From NCBI GenBank assembly GCA_016199255.1, contig JACQHA010000358.1, positions 1-5,239 on the forward strand: a DNA stretch of 5,239 nt. Reading direction: 5' to 3'. The position numbers and the translations under genes are program-made. Position 1 is the stretch's first letter; each line of letters begins with the position of its first letter. Shown piece after piece: positions 1 through 4,795 of the stretch. The notes beneath the pieces are model-generated. The model made no database searches. It was not told the origin of the DNA and was given only the letters and a program-made list of their open reading frames with translations. The DNA is from Deinococcus sp. Lineage in GTDB: Bacteria; Deinococcota; Deinococci; JACQHA01.

Positions 1-412
1 AGTCCAGGTTCTCGGCCAGGTGGAACCCCTCAAGGAGTGGCCCCCGGTAGAGCGCCGCTGCCCGGCTCCAGCCTTCGGGGTCCCCGCCAGCGGCCAGCGC
101 CTCGAACTCCGCCACATCAACCCAGATGCCGGGGGCAAGAGAGACCATGTCTTCGGTGGTAACGAGCGGTTCTCCGGCTACGCCCACATCCCGGCGCAGT
201 AGCCAGAGGGCATAGCGGAGTTGCTTGCGCGCTTCCTGGTCGTCGGCCTCGGAGCGAGCCAATAAGCTGGCCAGCGTCTCCCTGGGGTGGGAGCGCCGCT
301 CCACCGCCAGATGCGCCAACAGGGCCTGCGCTCGCTGCTGGCTGATACGCAGCACCTTCTCGCCCTGTTGCACGCGCAAGCCGCCCAAGGTGTAGATAGA
401 CAGCTCCGCCAT
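1..412 (-). CDS. SARP/BTAD-family transcriptional regulator, N-terminal part (3' end outside window)
   Basis: Reading the minus strand from ATG at 412-410 gives 137 residues with no stop before the window edge, so the gene is partial. It begins MAELSIYTLGGLRV, the usual first strands of SARP/AfsR-type winged-helix regulators. Residues about 20-90 fit the OmpR-like winged helix: an RAQALLAHLA helix (27-36), then RKQLRYALWLLRRDVG (62-77), equivalent to the family's 'R.nLRraL..LRr.lg' recognition-helix region, then the wing (LVTTEDMVSLAPG, 83-95). From WVDVAEFEAL (97-106) onward it matches the start of the bacterial transcriptional activator domain, including ALYRGPLLEGFHL (120-132). Family members bind direct DNA repeats and often carry a C-terminal ATPase or TPR region, which cannot be seen here. 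The start is supported by GGAGGAG nine bases upstream. It is transcribed away from the RTX gene. Family assignment is strong; target and signal are unknown. Confidence 0.85.
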   Translation of the reverse strand, partial: MAELSIYTLGGLRVQQGEKVLRISQQRAQALLAHLAVERRSHPRETLASLLARSEADDQEARKQLRYALWLLRRDVGVAGEPLVTTEDMVSLAPGIWVDVAEFEALAAGGDPEGWSRAAALYRGPLLEGFHLAENLD

Positions 413-421
413 GCCGCCGTG

Positions 422-428
422 CTCCTCC
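422..428 (-). promoter_or_regulatory. Ribosome binding site of the SARP-like gene
   Basis: On the minus strand GGAGGAG lies nine bases before the ATG at 412-410. It is a near-perfect Shine-Dalgarno match and fixes the start of the regulator. Confidence 0.75.
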
Positions 429-492
429 AACCTCTAGTGAACCTGGCTATAGCCTAGCACAGTTCGACTCATCGTCGTTTTTTCTTTTTGGA

Positions 493-533
493 ACGAGCCT
501 AAGACGCCCTAGCAGACGATGACAAGACGCCCC
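493..533 (+). repeat. Intergenic AGACG-triad element, copy 1
   Basis: The core at 502-533 contains AGACGC (502), AGACG (514) and AGACGC (525), spaced 12 and 11 bp apart. It aligns without gaps to 4144-4175 with 27 of 32 bases identical, including the shared CTAGCAGACG and AGACGCCCC blocks. A flank ACGAGCC (493-499) is also present at 2596-2602. A T-rich stretch (478-489) lies just upstream. The element ends exactly where RTX-gene homology begins (534). Its function is unknown; it could be an operator, a 5'-UTR element or a small dispersed repeat. Confidence 0.6.
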
Positions 534-603
534 AACCCCTGGTGACGATGTCATCCACGGCGGCGATGGGAACGACATTATCGACGGGCTGGGCGGGAAC
601 GAT
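534..603 (+). pseudogene. Upstream remnant of the RTX-like gene, in frame but without a standard start codon
   Basis: This stretch continues the reading frame of the RTX gene upstream of its first usable start (GTG at 604) and encodes GDDVIHGGDGND and IIDGLGGND, two normal repeat units. Bases 534-576 match 990-1032 at 39 of 43 positions, and all four differences are synonymous, so the stretch evolved as coding sequence. The frame is closed upstream by TGA at 520-522, and no ATG, GTG or TTG occurs in frame between that stop and 604. No signal-peptide-like sequence appears in any frame between 413 and 533. The original 5' end is therefore missing. Confidence 0.65.
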
Positions 604-2097
604 GTGCTTTGCGGCGGCACCGGAAACGACACACTACGTGGTGACACCGGCGACGACACTCTCGACGGTAGTGAGGGCAACGACACGCTCGCTGGTGGTG
701 ATGGGAACGACGGGCTGGGCAGCGGTGCCGGTGAAGACAGCCTGAACGGCGGTGCTGGCAACGATCGCCTCTTCGGCGATGCCGGCGATGACACCCTGGA
801 TGGCGGCACCGGCGACGACACCCTGGATGGTGGCTCCGGCATCAACCTGGTGCAAGGTGGTGCGGGCACCGACGCCTGCGCTGGTGGCGATACGCGGACC
901 ACATCCAACTGCGAGGTCCCGGCACCACCGCTTTGCCAGGGGTTGCCTGCAACACTGGTAGGTACCGCGGACGATGACTTCCTGATCGGAACCCCTGGTG
1001 ATGACGTCATCCACGGCGGGGATGGGAATGACTTTGTCAATGGCCTGCGTGGGAACGACGTCATCTGCGGCGGCGACGGCAGTGACTCCCTGGTTGGTGG
1101 CTCAGGCGACGACCGGCTGGACGGTGGCGAGGGATTCGACTTCCTCAGCGGAGGCGATGGGCTTGACACCTTACACGGCGGCGCTGATAACGACAGCCTC
1201 TACGGTGAGGCAGACGACGACATCCTGGACGGTGGTGTTGGGGACGACCAGCTCAGTGGTTACTTGGGTAATGACGCCCTAGACGGTGGTGTTGGGGACG
1301 ACTGGCTCTCCGGTGAGTTGGGCGATGACACCATAACTGGCGGGGACGGGGACGACATACTCTTCGGTGACTTCTGGGAGTGCTGCCCTGCTCCTGACCT
1401 CCGTGGTGTACCTGGCGGTAGTGATGGCGGTAACGACATCCTGGATGGTGGCGCCGGGGACGACCAGCTCTTCGGCGGCCCAGGTGACGATAACCTTGAC
1501 GGTGGCGATGGGTTAGACTTCCTCAACGGCGGCGACTCCGGTGGGACCGACAGCTGCGTCAATGGGGAATCGAATGTGAACTGTGAATTGCCGCCACCGC
1601 CTCCTCCCTGCCTGGGGTTCTTCACGACCATTGGTGGTACCGATGGGGATGACATCCTGACAGGTACGCCTAACGATGATGTTATCAACGGCCTGGGTGG
1701 GAACGACATTATCGACGGCCTAGGCGGGAACGACATCATCTGCGGTGAGGACGGTGACGACACCATCGGTGGTGGCGACGGGTACGACACCCTGAGTGGT
1801 GGCAATGGACTTGACACCCTACTTGGTGGTGCCGACTTCGACACTCTCTTCGGCGAAGCAGGCGACGACCTGCTTGACGGTGGAAATGGATTCGACTTCC
1901 TCCACGGTGGGGAGGGCAACGACAACCTTGGAGGTGGTGCAGATGACGATACCCTCTTCGGCGATGTGGGCGACGACCTGCTCGATGGCGGCGACGGGTT
2001 AGATAGCCTCGATGGTAGCGACGGGACCGACAGCTGCGTCAATGGGGAATCGAATGTGAACTGCGAATTGCCGCCCTCACCGGGGCCTGAAATCTGA
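604..2097 (+). CDS. Calcium-binding nonapeptide-repeat (RTX/hemolysin-type) protein, 5'-truncated
   Basis: The protein of about 497 residues consists almost entirely of GGxGxDxLx nonapeptides, which in the RTX family form a parallel beta-roll binding Ca2+ between turns, normally outside the cell. About 40 units fall into three modules: module 1 to about 942, module 2 about 943-1620 (about 17 units), module 3 about 1621-2094 (about 13 units). Modules 2 and 3 open with GTxxDDxLxGTPxDDVIxG, carry an ICG cysteine near the third unit, and end DSCVNGESNVNCELPP. The linkers after modules 1 and 2 are Pro-rich and continue to a further Cys (PPLCQG, PPPPPPCLG). The GTG start at 604 is only the first available codon; matching repeat sequence continues back to 534, and no signal peptide or N-terminal domain is present. 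No enzyme domain is visible. The truncated gene may be silent. Likely original role: secreted or surface Ca2+-binding scaffold (inference). Confidence 0.75.
   Translation: MLCGGTGNDTLRGDTGDDTLDGSEGNDTLAGGDGNDGLGSGAGEDSLNGGAGNDRLFGDAGDDTLDGGTGDDTLDGGSGINLVQGGAGTDACAGGDTRTTSNCEVPAPPLCQGLPATLVGTADDDFLIGTPGDDVIHGGDGNDFVNGLRGNDVICGGDGSDSLVGGSGDDRLDGGEGFDFLSGGDGLDTLHGGADNDSLYGEADDDILDGGVGDDQLSGYLGNDALDGGVGDDWLSGELGDDTITGGDGDDILFGDFWECCPAPDLRGVPGGSDGGNDILDGGAGDDQLFGGPGDDNLDGGDGLDFLNGGDSGGTDSCVNGESNVNCELPPPPPPCLGFFTTIGGTDGDDILTGTPNDDVINGLGGNDIIDGLGGNDIICGEDGDDTIGGGDGYDTLSGGNGLDTLLGGADFDTLFGEAGDDLLDGGNGFDFLHGGEGNDNLGGGADDDTLFGDVGDDLLDGGDGLDSLDGSDGTDSCVNGESNVNCELPPSPGPEI
990..1032 (+). repeat. Direct repeat shared by module 1 and module 2 of the RTX gene
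   Basis: This segment equals 534-576 at 39 of 43 positions. It encodes the TPGDDVIHGGDGND opening of module 2. All differences are at third codon positions and synonymous. It shows that the truncated gene once had a module opening at 534 equivalent to this one, and that sequence immediately upstream of 534 (where a GTxxDDxLIG strand would be expected) has been lost. Confidence 0.75.
1228..1302 (+). repeat. Tandem 54-bp duplication inside RTX module 2
   Basis: A 21-base sequence encoding DGGVGDD occurs identically at 1228-1248 and 1282-1302. The 54-bp offset is exactly two nonapeptide units (18 residues). This is consistent with growth of the beta-roll by duplication of paired turns, and the exact identity suggests it is fairly recent. 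Confidence 0.7.
1372..1428 (+). other. Cys-Cys-containing insert interrupting the RTX repeats
   Basis: Between DDILFGD and GNDILDGGAGDD the nonapeptide pattern is broken by about 19 residues, beginning FWECCPAPDLRGVPGG. It contains the only Trp-Glu-Cys-Cys motif of the protein and several prolines. It fits a surface loop projecting from the beta-roll, possibly held by a disulfide. Modules 1 and 3 have no equivalent. The reading frame is kept. Confidence 0.6.
1543..1595 (+). repeat. Near-identical linker repeat, copy 1 (end of RTX module 2)
   Basis: This 53-bp segment is repeated at 2023-2075 with a single synonymous difference (TGT versus TGC for the same Cys). It encodes GTDSCVNGESNVNCELPP without its first or last partial codons. 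The offset is exactly 480 bp. Surrounding repeat units are far more diverged, so this piece was either copied recently or kept uniform by gene conversion. Confidence 0.8.
2023..2075 (+). repeat. Near-identical linker repeat, copy 2 (end of RTX module 3)
   Basis: This is the partner of 1543-1595, with 52 of 53 bases identical. Here it is followed by a short Pro-rich C-terminus (PPSPGPEI) and the TGA stop, so the protein ends where a further module could have started. Confidence 0.8.
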
Positions 2098-2117
2098 ATG
2101 GCCTGGATAGGGTATGG

Positions 2118-2146
2118 GAGCCCGGCACCCCGGCGGTGCCGGGCTC
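2118..2146 (+). terminator. Strong stem-loop after the RTX gene, probable terminator
   Basis: A perfect 12-bp stem, GAGCCCGGCACC (2118-2129) with GGTGCCGGGCTC (2135-2146), encloses a 5-base loop and starts 21 bases after the RTX stop. It is placed like a transcription terminator, but no U-tract follows (TCCTGCTG), so intrinsic termination is uncertain; it could also stabilise the mRNA 3' end. Confidence 0.6.
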
Positions 2147-2185
2147 TCCTGCTGCGCTCTTGAGAAAGACCTGACGGCGATTTGC

Positions 2186-2525
2186 ATGATCATTGATAGT
2201 GCCAGGGGCATCCAGCAACCGGGTGATTGCCACAGTGCGGGTGAGAGAGGCTCCCTTGGGTGTGGCAGGATCCCCCGATGGCTCTCGCGTCTATGTGACG
2301 AATCAATTCGATAGCACCGTTTCAGTGATTGACACCACCAGCAACCGGGTGACGGCCACAGTCAGGATCGAGTCTGGACCCATTGGCGTGGCAGTCTCGC
2401 CCGATGGCTTGCAGATCTACGTGGCGAACATTGGCAGCATCACCGTCTCAGTGATTGACGCTGCCACCATTGAGGAGGGGACCGGCCCAGTGGCGCTGGG
2501 CCAATTTATCGCGGTGCTGCCCTAG
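2186..2525 (+). pseudogene. YVTN beta-propeller protein, C-terminal fragment (frameshifted)
   Basis: From TTG at 2193 one frame reads to TAG at 2523-2525 and shows two 42-residue YVTN repeat units with a 126-bp DNA period (AGCAACCGGGTG at 2214 and again at 2340). Signature strings are SPDGSRVYVTN, STVSVIDTTSNRV and SPDGLQIYVAN. The end, GPVALGQFI, resembles the usual C-terminus of such proteins. The preceding strand IIDSA is in another frame (ATG at 2186). Ten extra bases separate it from SNRV compared with the second unit, so the frame is broken there. The last unit also appears about eight residues short (VIDAAT then IEEGTGP). Full-length family members have six or more blades and are usually exported; this has little more than two and no signal peptide. 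It is most likely a decaying remnant, although a short expressed peptide from 2193 cannot be excluded. Confidence 0.65.
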
Positions 2526-2534
2526 CACTAGCTA

Positions 2535-2541
2535 AGACGCC
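2535..2541 (+). repeat. Isolated AGACGCC motif (partial copy of the intergenic element)
   Basis: AAGACGCC here (2534-2541) is identical to the outer motifs of copy 1 (501 and 524) and of copy 2 (2627). The second and third motifs are absent, so it is a solitary half-element or coincidence. It lies ten bases after the YVTN stop. Confidence 0.3.
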
Positions 2542-2548
2542 ATGCGCT

Positions 2549-2578
2549 GGTGCCCTCTGGCCATAACCAGAGGGCACC
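2549..2578 (+). terminator. Strong stem-loop after the YVTN fragment, probable terminator
   Basis: A perfect 12-bp stem, GGTGCCCTCTGG (2549-2560) with CCAGAGGGCACC (2567-2578), encloses a 6-base loop CCATAA. It sits 23 bases after the YVTN stop codon. The following bases (GTAGTTTACTAT) are only moderately T-rich. Position and stability favour a terminator separating the YVTN remnant from the next gene. Confidence 0.65.
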
Positions 2579-2595
2579 GTAGTTTACTATCTGGG

Positions 2596-2636
2596 ACGAG
2601 CCAGAGGCGCCTCCGCAGTCGTAGGCAAGACGCCCT
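2596..2636 (+). repeat. Intergenic AGACG-triad element, copy 2 (diverged)
   Basis: It aligns without gaps to copy 1 (493-533): ACGAGCC at 2596-2602, AGGCGCC (2605), CAGTCG (2616) and CAAGACGCCC (2626-2635). The three motif positions keep the 12- and 11-bp spacing although the first two motifs have mutated. It ends 50 bases before the ATG of the 433-residue secreted protein, so it could lie in its promoter or 5' leader. Confidence 0.5.
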
Positions 2637-2653
2637 GGGCCTCACCTGCTCAG

Positions 2654-2670
2654 CAGGAGGTTGGTGGAGG
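2654..2670 (+). promoter_or_regulatory. Purine-rich ribosome-binding region of the 433-residue protein
   Basis: CAGGAGG (2654-2660) and GGTGGAGG (2663-2670) precede the ATG at 2687. The closer GGAGG ends 16 bases before the ATG, longer than usual. ATT at 2672 is in frame but is a rare start; no ATG, GTG or TTG lies in frame nearer. The ATG at 2687 remains best because a good signal peptide starts there. Confidence 0.4.
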
Positions 2671-2686
2671 GATTAAAGTAAAGCCT

Positions 2687-3988
2687 ATGCGCCGGATAGT
2701 GGGCTCTTGGCTGATTGGGGGCTTGCTGGTTCTGCTCGGTAGTGTCTCTTTGGCCGTAGCGCGTTCTGTGCAGGGGCCGGTGCAGACGGTGAGCCGCATT
2801 ACCATTTTCGGCCTGGGAATCTTCACCGTCCTCGACGAGTCCCCAGGCCTGGCTATCAATGGGTCCCGGTCCAGCCTGCTCTTGCCAGGGGCACTGAATA
2901 CTATCGTCGACGGCCCAGCGCGCCGCGCCCTCCAGGTACAGTGGCGCAATAACGTGGTGACCGATGTATTGTACGACCCCCTGGACCCGCTGGGGCCGCT
3001 GAACTTTGAGATCGCCGATTACTTTGACCAGATCCATCCCACGCTGGTGCAGGAGGAAGCAGAGATGCTGCGGGGCTACCCCACCCAGATCTATCAGTGG
3101 GTGCGGCAGGCCGGGGCGCTCACCGTTACGACCCGGGTGTGGGTGGTGCCCGACCTGGACAATTTAGCGATTCGCATCGAGCGGGCCATGCCGCTGCCGC
3201 TCCTGGGCGGCCTGGTGGGCCTTCGGATTACCTCTGATCTTCTGGACGTGCGGGCCACCCGCTTTTCTGACCTGGCGCGCTTCCAGCTGCCCGATGGCCT
3301 GCCACTTTCCTTGGAGCGACTGGTGCGCCCCAATGATCCTGACTGGCAGCAAGTAGCCAGGCTGGAGGAGCGGCCTGGCCCGGCGCTGAGTGCCGTGGCC
3401 CGCTCCTCAGGAGCTATTACCTCCGCTGGCATTGTCATTGTCACCGCCGAGAACCGGGTGGCGGTGCGAGGGAACCTGCGCCGCCTGGAGCAGCGAGGGC
3501 GCACGGTGCTTTCGGACCTGGATCGCAATGAATCCCTGATTCTGGATCAGCGCCAGCACTTAGCCTGGCGCACCAATACCGCCGAACCGCTGTTCCTGAG
3601 CGTGGTCACCGAGATCTTTCCCGGGCTCTTTGAGCTGCTGCCCAGTGAGGTGCAGGTCGCTGGCACTACTGAAATCCAGGGGATTCCGGTGCTGATTCAG
3701 GAGCTGCGGGCTGACTTCCGGGGCAATCAAGTGGACATTACCGCCCTGGTAGCGCCGGACTACGCCGACCTGGCGATCCAGAGCCAGGCCACTATTGTGA
3801 TTGCTGGCCTGGTGGAGGCCACGGTCTCCACTGAGCTGCAGGACATTAACACTGCCCCGGACTTGCCTGTAGACTTTTTCCAAGTGCCACCTGACTTTTC
3901 CATCCTAGTCATGGAGGTCTTTCCCGCTGGCGACCCCGCTCAGGAGCGAAGCATATTTGCTGCCCATAGGCCCTTTGCCCGGGAATGA
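2687..3988 (+). CDS. Secreted protein of unknown function, 433 residues
   Basis: I do not recognise this gene. Residues 1-25 form a clear Sec signal peptide: two arginines, a hydrophobic core (WLIGGLLVLLGSVSLAV) and AVA before R26, so the mature protein is probably exported. It has no lipobox and no cysteine at all. The remainder looks like a beta-rich soluble domain: many alternating hydrophobic strands (ALTVTTRVWVV, GIVIVTAENRVAVRG, LFLSVVTEIF) between Asp/Pro-rich turns. The C-terminal part (ATIVIAGLVEATVSTELQDI, then VDFFQVPPDF at 395-404) recalls the last strands of LolA/DUF4412-like proteins, where a 'F.vP..F/Y' motif ends the fold; this is a weak resemblance, not an assignment. No catalytic motif is seen. 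Codon usage and GC fit the neighbours, and the frame is intact. It stands alone between a probable terminator and a 225-bp spacer, and an AGACG-triad element lies upstream. Confidence 0.8.
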   Translation: MRRIVGSWLIGGLLVLLGSVSLAVARSVQGPVQTVSRITIFGLGIFTVLDESPGLAINGSRSSLLLPGALNTIVDGPARRALQVQWRNNVVTDVLYDPLDPLGPLNFEIADYFDQIHPTLVQEEAEMLRGYPTQIYQWVRQAGALTVTTRVWVVPDLDNLAIRIERAMPLPLLGGLVGLRITSDLLDVRATRFSDLARFQLPDGLPLSLERLVRPNDPDWQQVARLEERPGPALSAVARSSGAITSAGIVIVTAENRVAVRGNLRRLEQRGRTVLSDLDRNESLILDQRQHLAWRTNTAEPLFLSVVTEIFPGLFELLPSEVQVAGTTEIQGIPVLIQELRADFRGNQVDITALVAPDYADLAIQSQATIVIAGLVEATVSTELQDINTAPDLPVDFFQVPPDFSILVMEVFPAGDPAQERSIFAAHRPFARE

Positions 3989-4143
3989 GCAGCTGCTGGA
4001 ATCAGTAGAGCCCTTATGGTAAGGTGTTTGTGTAGTTTCTATCTTCCCTGCGCATCGTCTAGGCGCTATCCCGCCACTGGCTGCGCATCGTTCCCAGTAC
4101 CTAGAACCGGGGCCTCGGAGAGAGACCTGCTGAGAGCCGCCCG

Positions 4144-4175
4144 AGACGCTCTAGCAGACGCGGGCGAGACGCCCC
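4144..4175 (+). repeat. Intergenic AGACG-triad element, copy 3
   Basis: AGACGC (4144), AGACG (4156) and AGACGC (4167) reproduce the 12- and 11-bp spacing of copy 1, with 27 of 32 bases identical. A GAGCC block (4134-4138) also precedes it, three bases farther away than in copy 1. The element ends 38 bases before the ATG of the TPM-family gene, and its orientation relative to the downstream gene is the same as in copies 1 and 2. Confidence 0.6.
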
Positions 4176-4201
4176 CTGGCTAGGCTGAGCATGGCTAGAG
4201 G

Positions 4202-4207
4202 AGGAGG
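4202..4207 (+). promoter_or_regulatory. Ribosome binding site of the first TPM-family gene
   Basis: AGGAGG lies six bases before the ATG at 4214, within a purine run (GAGGAGGAAGG). It is a strong Shine-Dalgarno and supports this start. Confidence 0.7.
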
Positions 4208-4213
4208 AAGGAT

Positions 4214-4777
4214 ATGAGGAGGGTCCGCAGGAGGTTATCGGGTTTCAGGGTCCACGGGGCAGTGGCTCTGGTGGTGACACTGGTCCTCAGCCTGGCTGGC
4301 CCTGCCCTGGCGCAGGTGTTTCCCGAGCCGCAGAAGTACGTGGTGGACGCCTCTAGCGTCTTGCGGCAAAGCACGGGAGATCAACTCAGTGGCACCCTGA
4401 TCATTTCACCACAGCTCGCACAGTCATCTTTTCCCTCTTTTATTGTCGTGCTAGGGCTCTTGCTGATCGGCGGCTACGGCCTGTGGTATTGGGTTGATCG
4501 CCGGCCACGGCGCTGTCCCCTGTGCCGCACCATGGCTCCCACTGACTACAGCGTCATCACCCAGGCCACCTACACCCACAGTGGCCTGGCGCAGATTAAA
4601 AACGTGTGCCCCAACGCCAGTTGTGGCTACGTGATCCGCGATGAGCAACGCACCTTGAGCCAACTCCGCCATTCCTCTGGTGGTGGGGGGGGCCATCGGG
4701 GGGGTGGTTTCCGAGGTGGTGGCCGCAGCTTTGGGGGAGGCCGCAGCGGCGGGGGTGGCGCCGGGCGGCGTTTCTGA
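4214..4777 (+). CDS. TPM/YgcG-family membrane protein lacking most of its TPM domain
   Basis: Residues 1-33 are a signal peptide with an Arg-rich start, ending PALA before Q34. Residues 34-58 (QVFPEPQKYVVDASSVLRQS and on to QL58) are the first strand and helix of a TPM domain, matching the gene at 4998 in 21 of 25 residues. The match stops at residue 58: the rest of the domain, roughly 100 or more residues, is absent. After a 15-residue bridge come a membrane segment (74-94, FIVVLGLLLIGGYGLWYW), a zinc-ribbon-like region with C101-x2-C104 and C132-x4-C137, and a Gly/Arg/Phe-rich tail (156-187) ending GRRF. Membrane anchor, Cys pairs and Gly-rich tail are typical of the C-terminal half of TPM proteins. 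The frame is intact, so this looks like an in-frame internal deletion; the product may be a defective paralog or a specialised partner. It is the first gene of a likely operon. Confidence 0.75.
   Translation: MRRVRRRLSGFRVHGAVALVVTLVLSLAGPALAQVFPEPQKYVVDASSVLRQSTGDQLSGTLIISPQLAQSSFPSFIVVLGLLLIGGYGLWYWVDRRPRRCPLCRTMAPTDYSVITQATYTHSGLAQIKNVCPNASCGYVIRDEQRTLSQLRHSSGGGGGHRGGGFRGGGRSFGGGRSGGGGAGRRF
4313..4387 (+). repeat. Paralogous segment shared with 5052-5126
   Basis: This 75-bp segment encodes the start of the mature TPM domain in the first paralog and aligns without gaps to 5052-5126. The first 36 bases are 34/36 identical; similarity then falls, and it ends abruptly after the QL codons (4382-4387). 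This marks the left breakpoint of the missing TPM core. Confidence 0.7.
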
Positions 4778-4790
4778 GGAGGGAAGGGGA
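4776..4790 (+). promoter_or_regulatory. Ribosome-binding region of the CPxC mini-protein, overlapping the previous stop
   Basis: GAGGAGGG begins inside the TGA stop of the preceding gene (4775-4777), and AAGGGGA ends five bases before the ATG at 4796. The arrangement suggests translational coupling with the TPM-family gene. Confidence 0.5.
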
Positions 4791-4795
4791 TTGCT

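Larger units (their letters stand above)
3989..4213. other. 225-bp spacer upstream of the TPM operon
   Basis: No credible gene on either strand. It contains an 11-base direct repeat CTGCGCATCGT (4048-4058 and 4081-4091), the third AGACG-triad element (4144-4175) and the purine-rich leader of the next gene. The minus strand at about 4047-4069 (GCGCCTAGACGATG) vaguely resembles copy 1 of the element in inverted orientation, with gaps. No confident -35/-10 pair was found, though the operon promoter should lie here. Confidence 0.4.

Noticed and set aside
20..202. Plus-strand frame of 60 codons
   Set aside because: It lies antisense to the well-supported SARP-like gene and has no recognisable domain.
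445..454. Palindrome GGCTATAGCC in the SARP-RTX spacer as an operator
   Set aside because: Only 10 bp, not repeated elsewhere in the window; too short to support without other evidence.
447..1169. Long minus-strand Ser/Pro-rich frame (240 codons)
   Set aside because: It is the antisense shadow of the Gly/Asp repeat codons of the RTX gene; its low-complexity SxPSPP pattern mirrors GGxGxD coding.
1260..2042. Long minus-strand Ser/Pro-rich frame (260 codons)
   Set aside because: Same cause: the reverse complement of nonapeptide repeats is open by codon periodicity. No ribosome site or recognisable domain.
534..2097. CRISPR-like periodic repeats
   Set aside because: The 27-bp period is nonapeptide coding; repeats are diverged, in frame and without unique spacers.
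2114..2314. 66-codon plus-strand frame overlapping the hairpin and the YVTN fragment
   Set aside because: Its first part runs through the stem-loop and lacks homology; only the short IIDSA part is meaningful, as a frameshifted piece of the YVTN repeat.
3988..3997. Palindrome AGCAGCTGCT after the 433-residue gene as a terminator
   Set aside because: It has no loop and no T-tract; a simple palindrome like this would not form a terminator hairpin.
4048..4091. Direct repeat CTGCGCATCGT (two copies, 33 bp apart)
   Set aside because: Only two 11-base copies and no linked structure; noted in the spacer entry but not claimed as a functional site.
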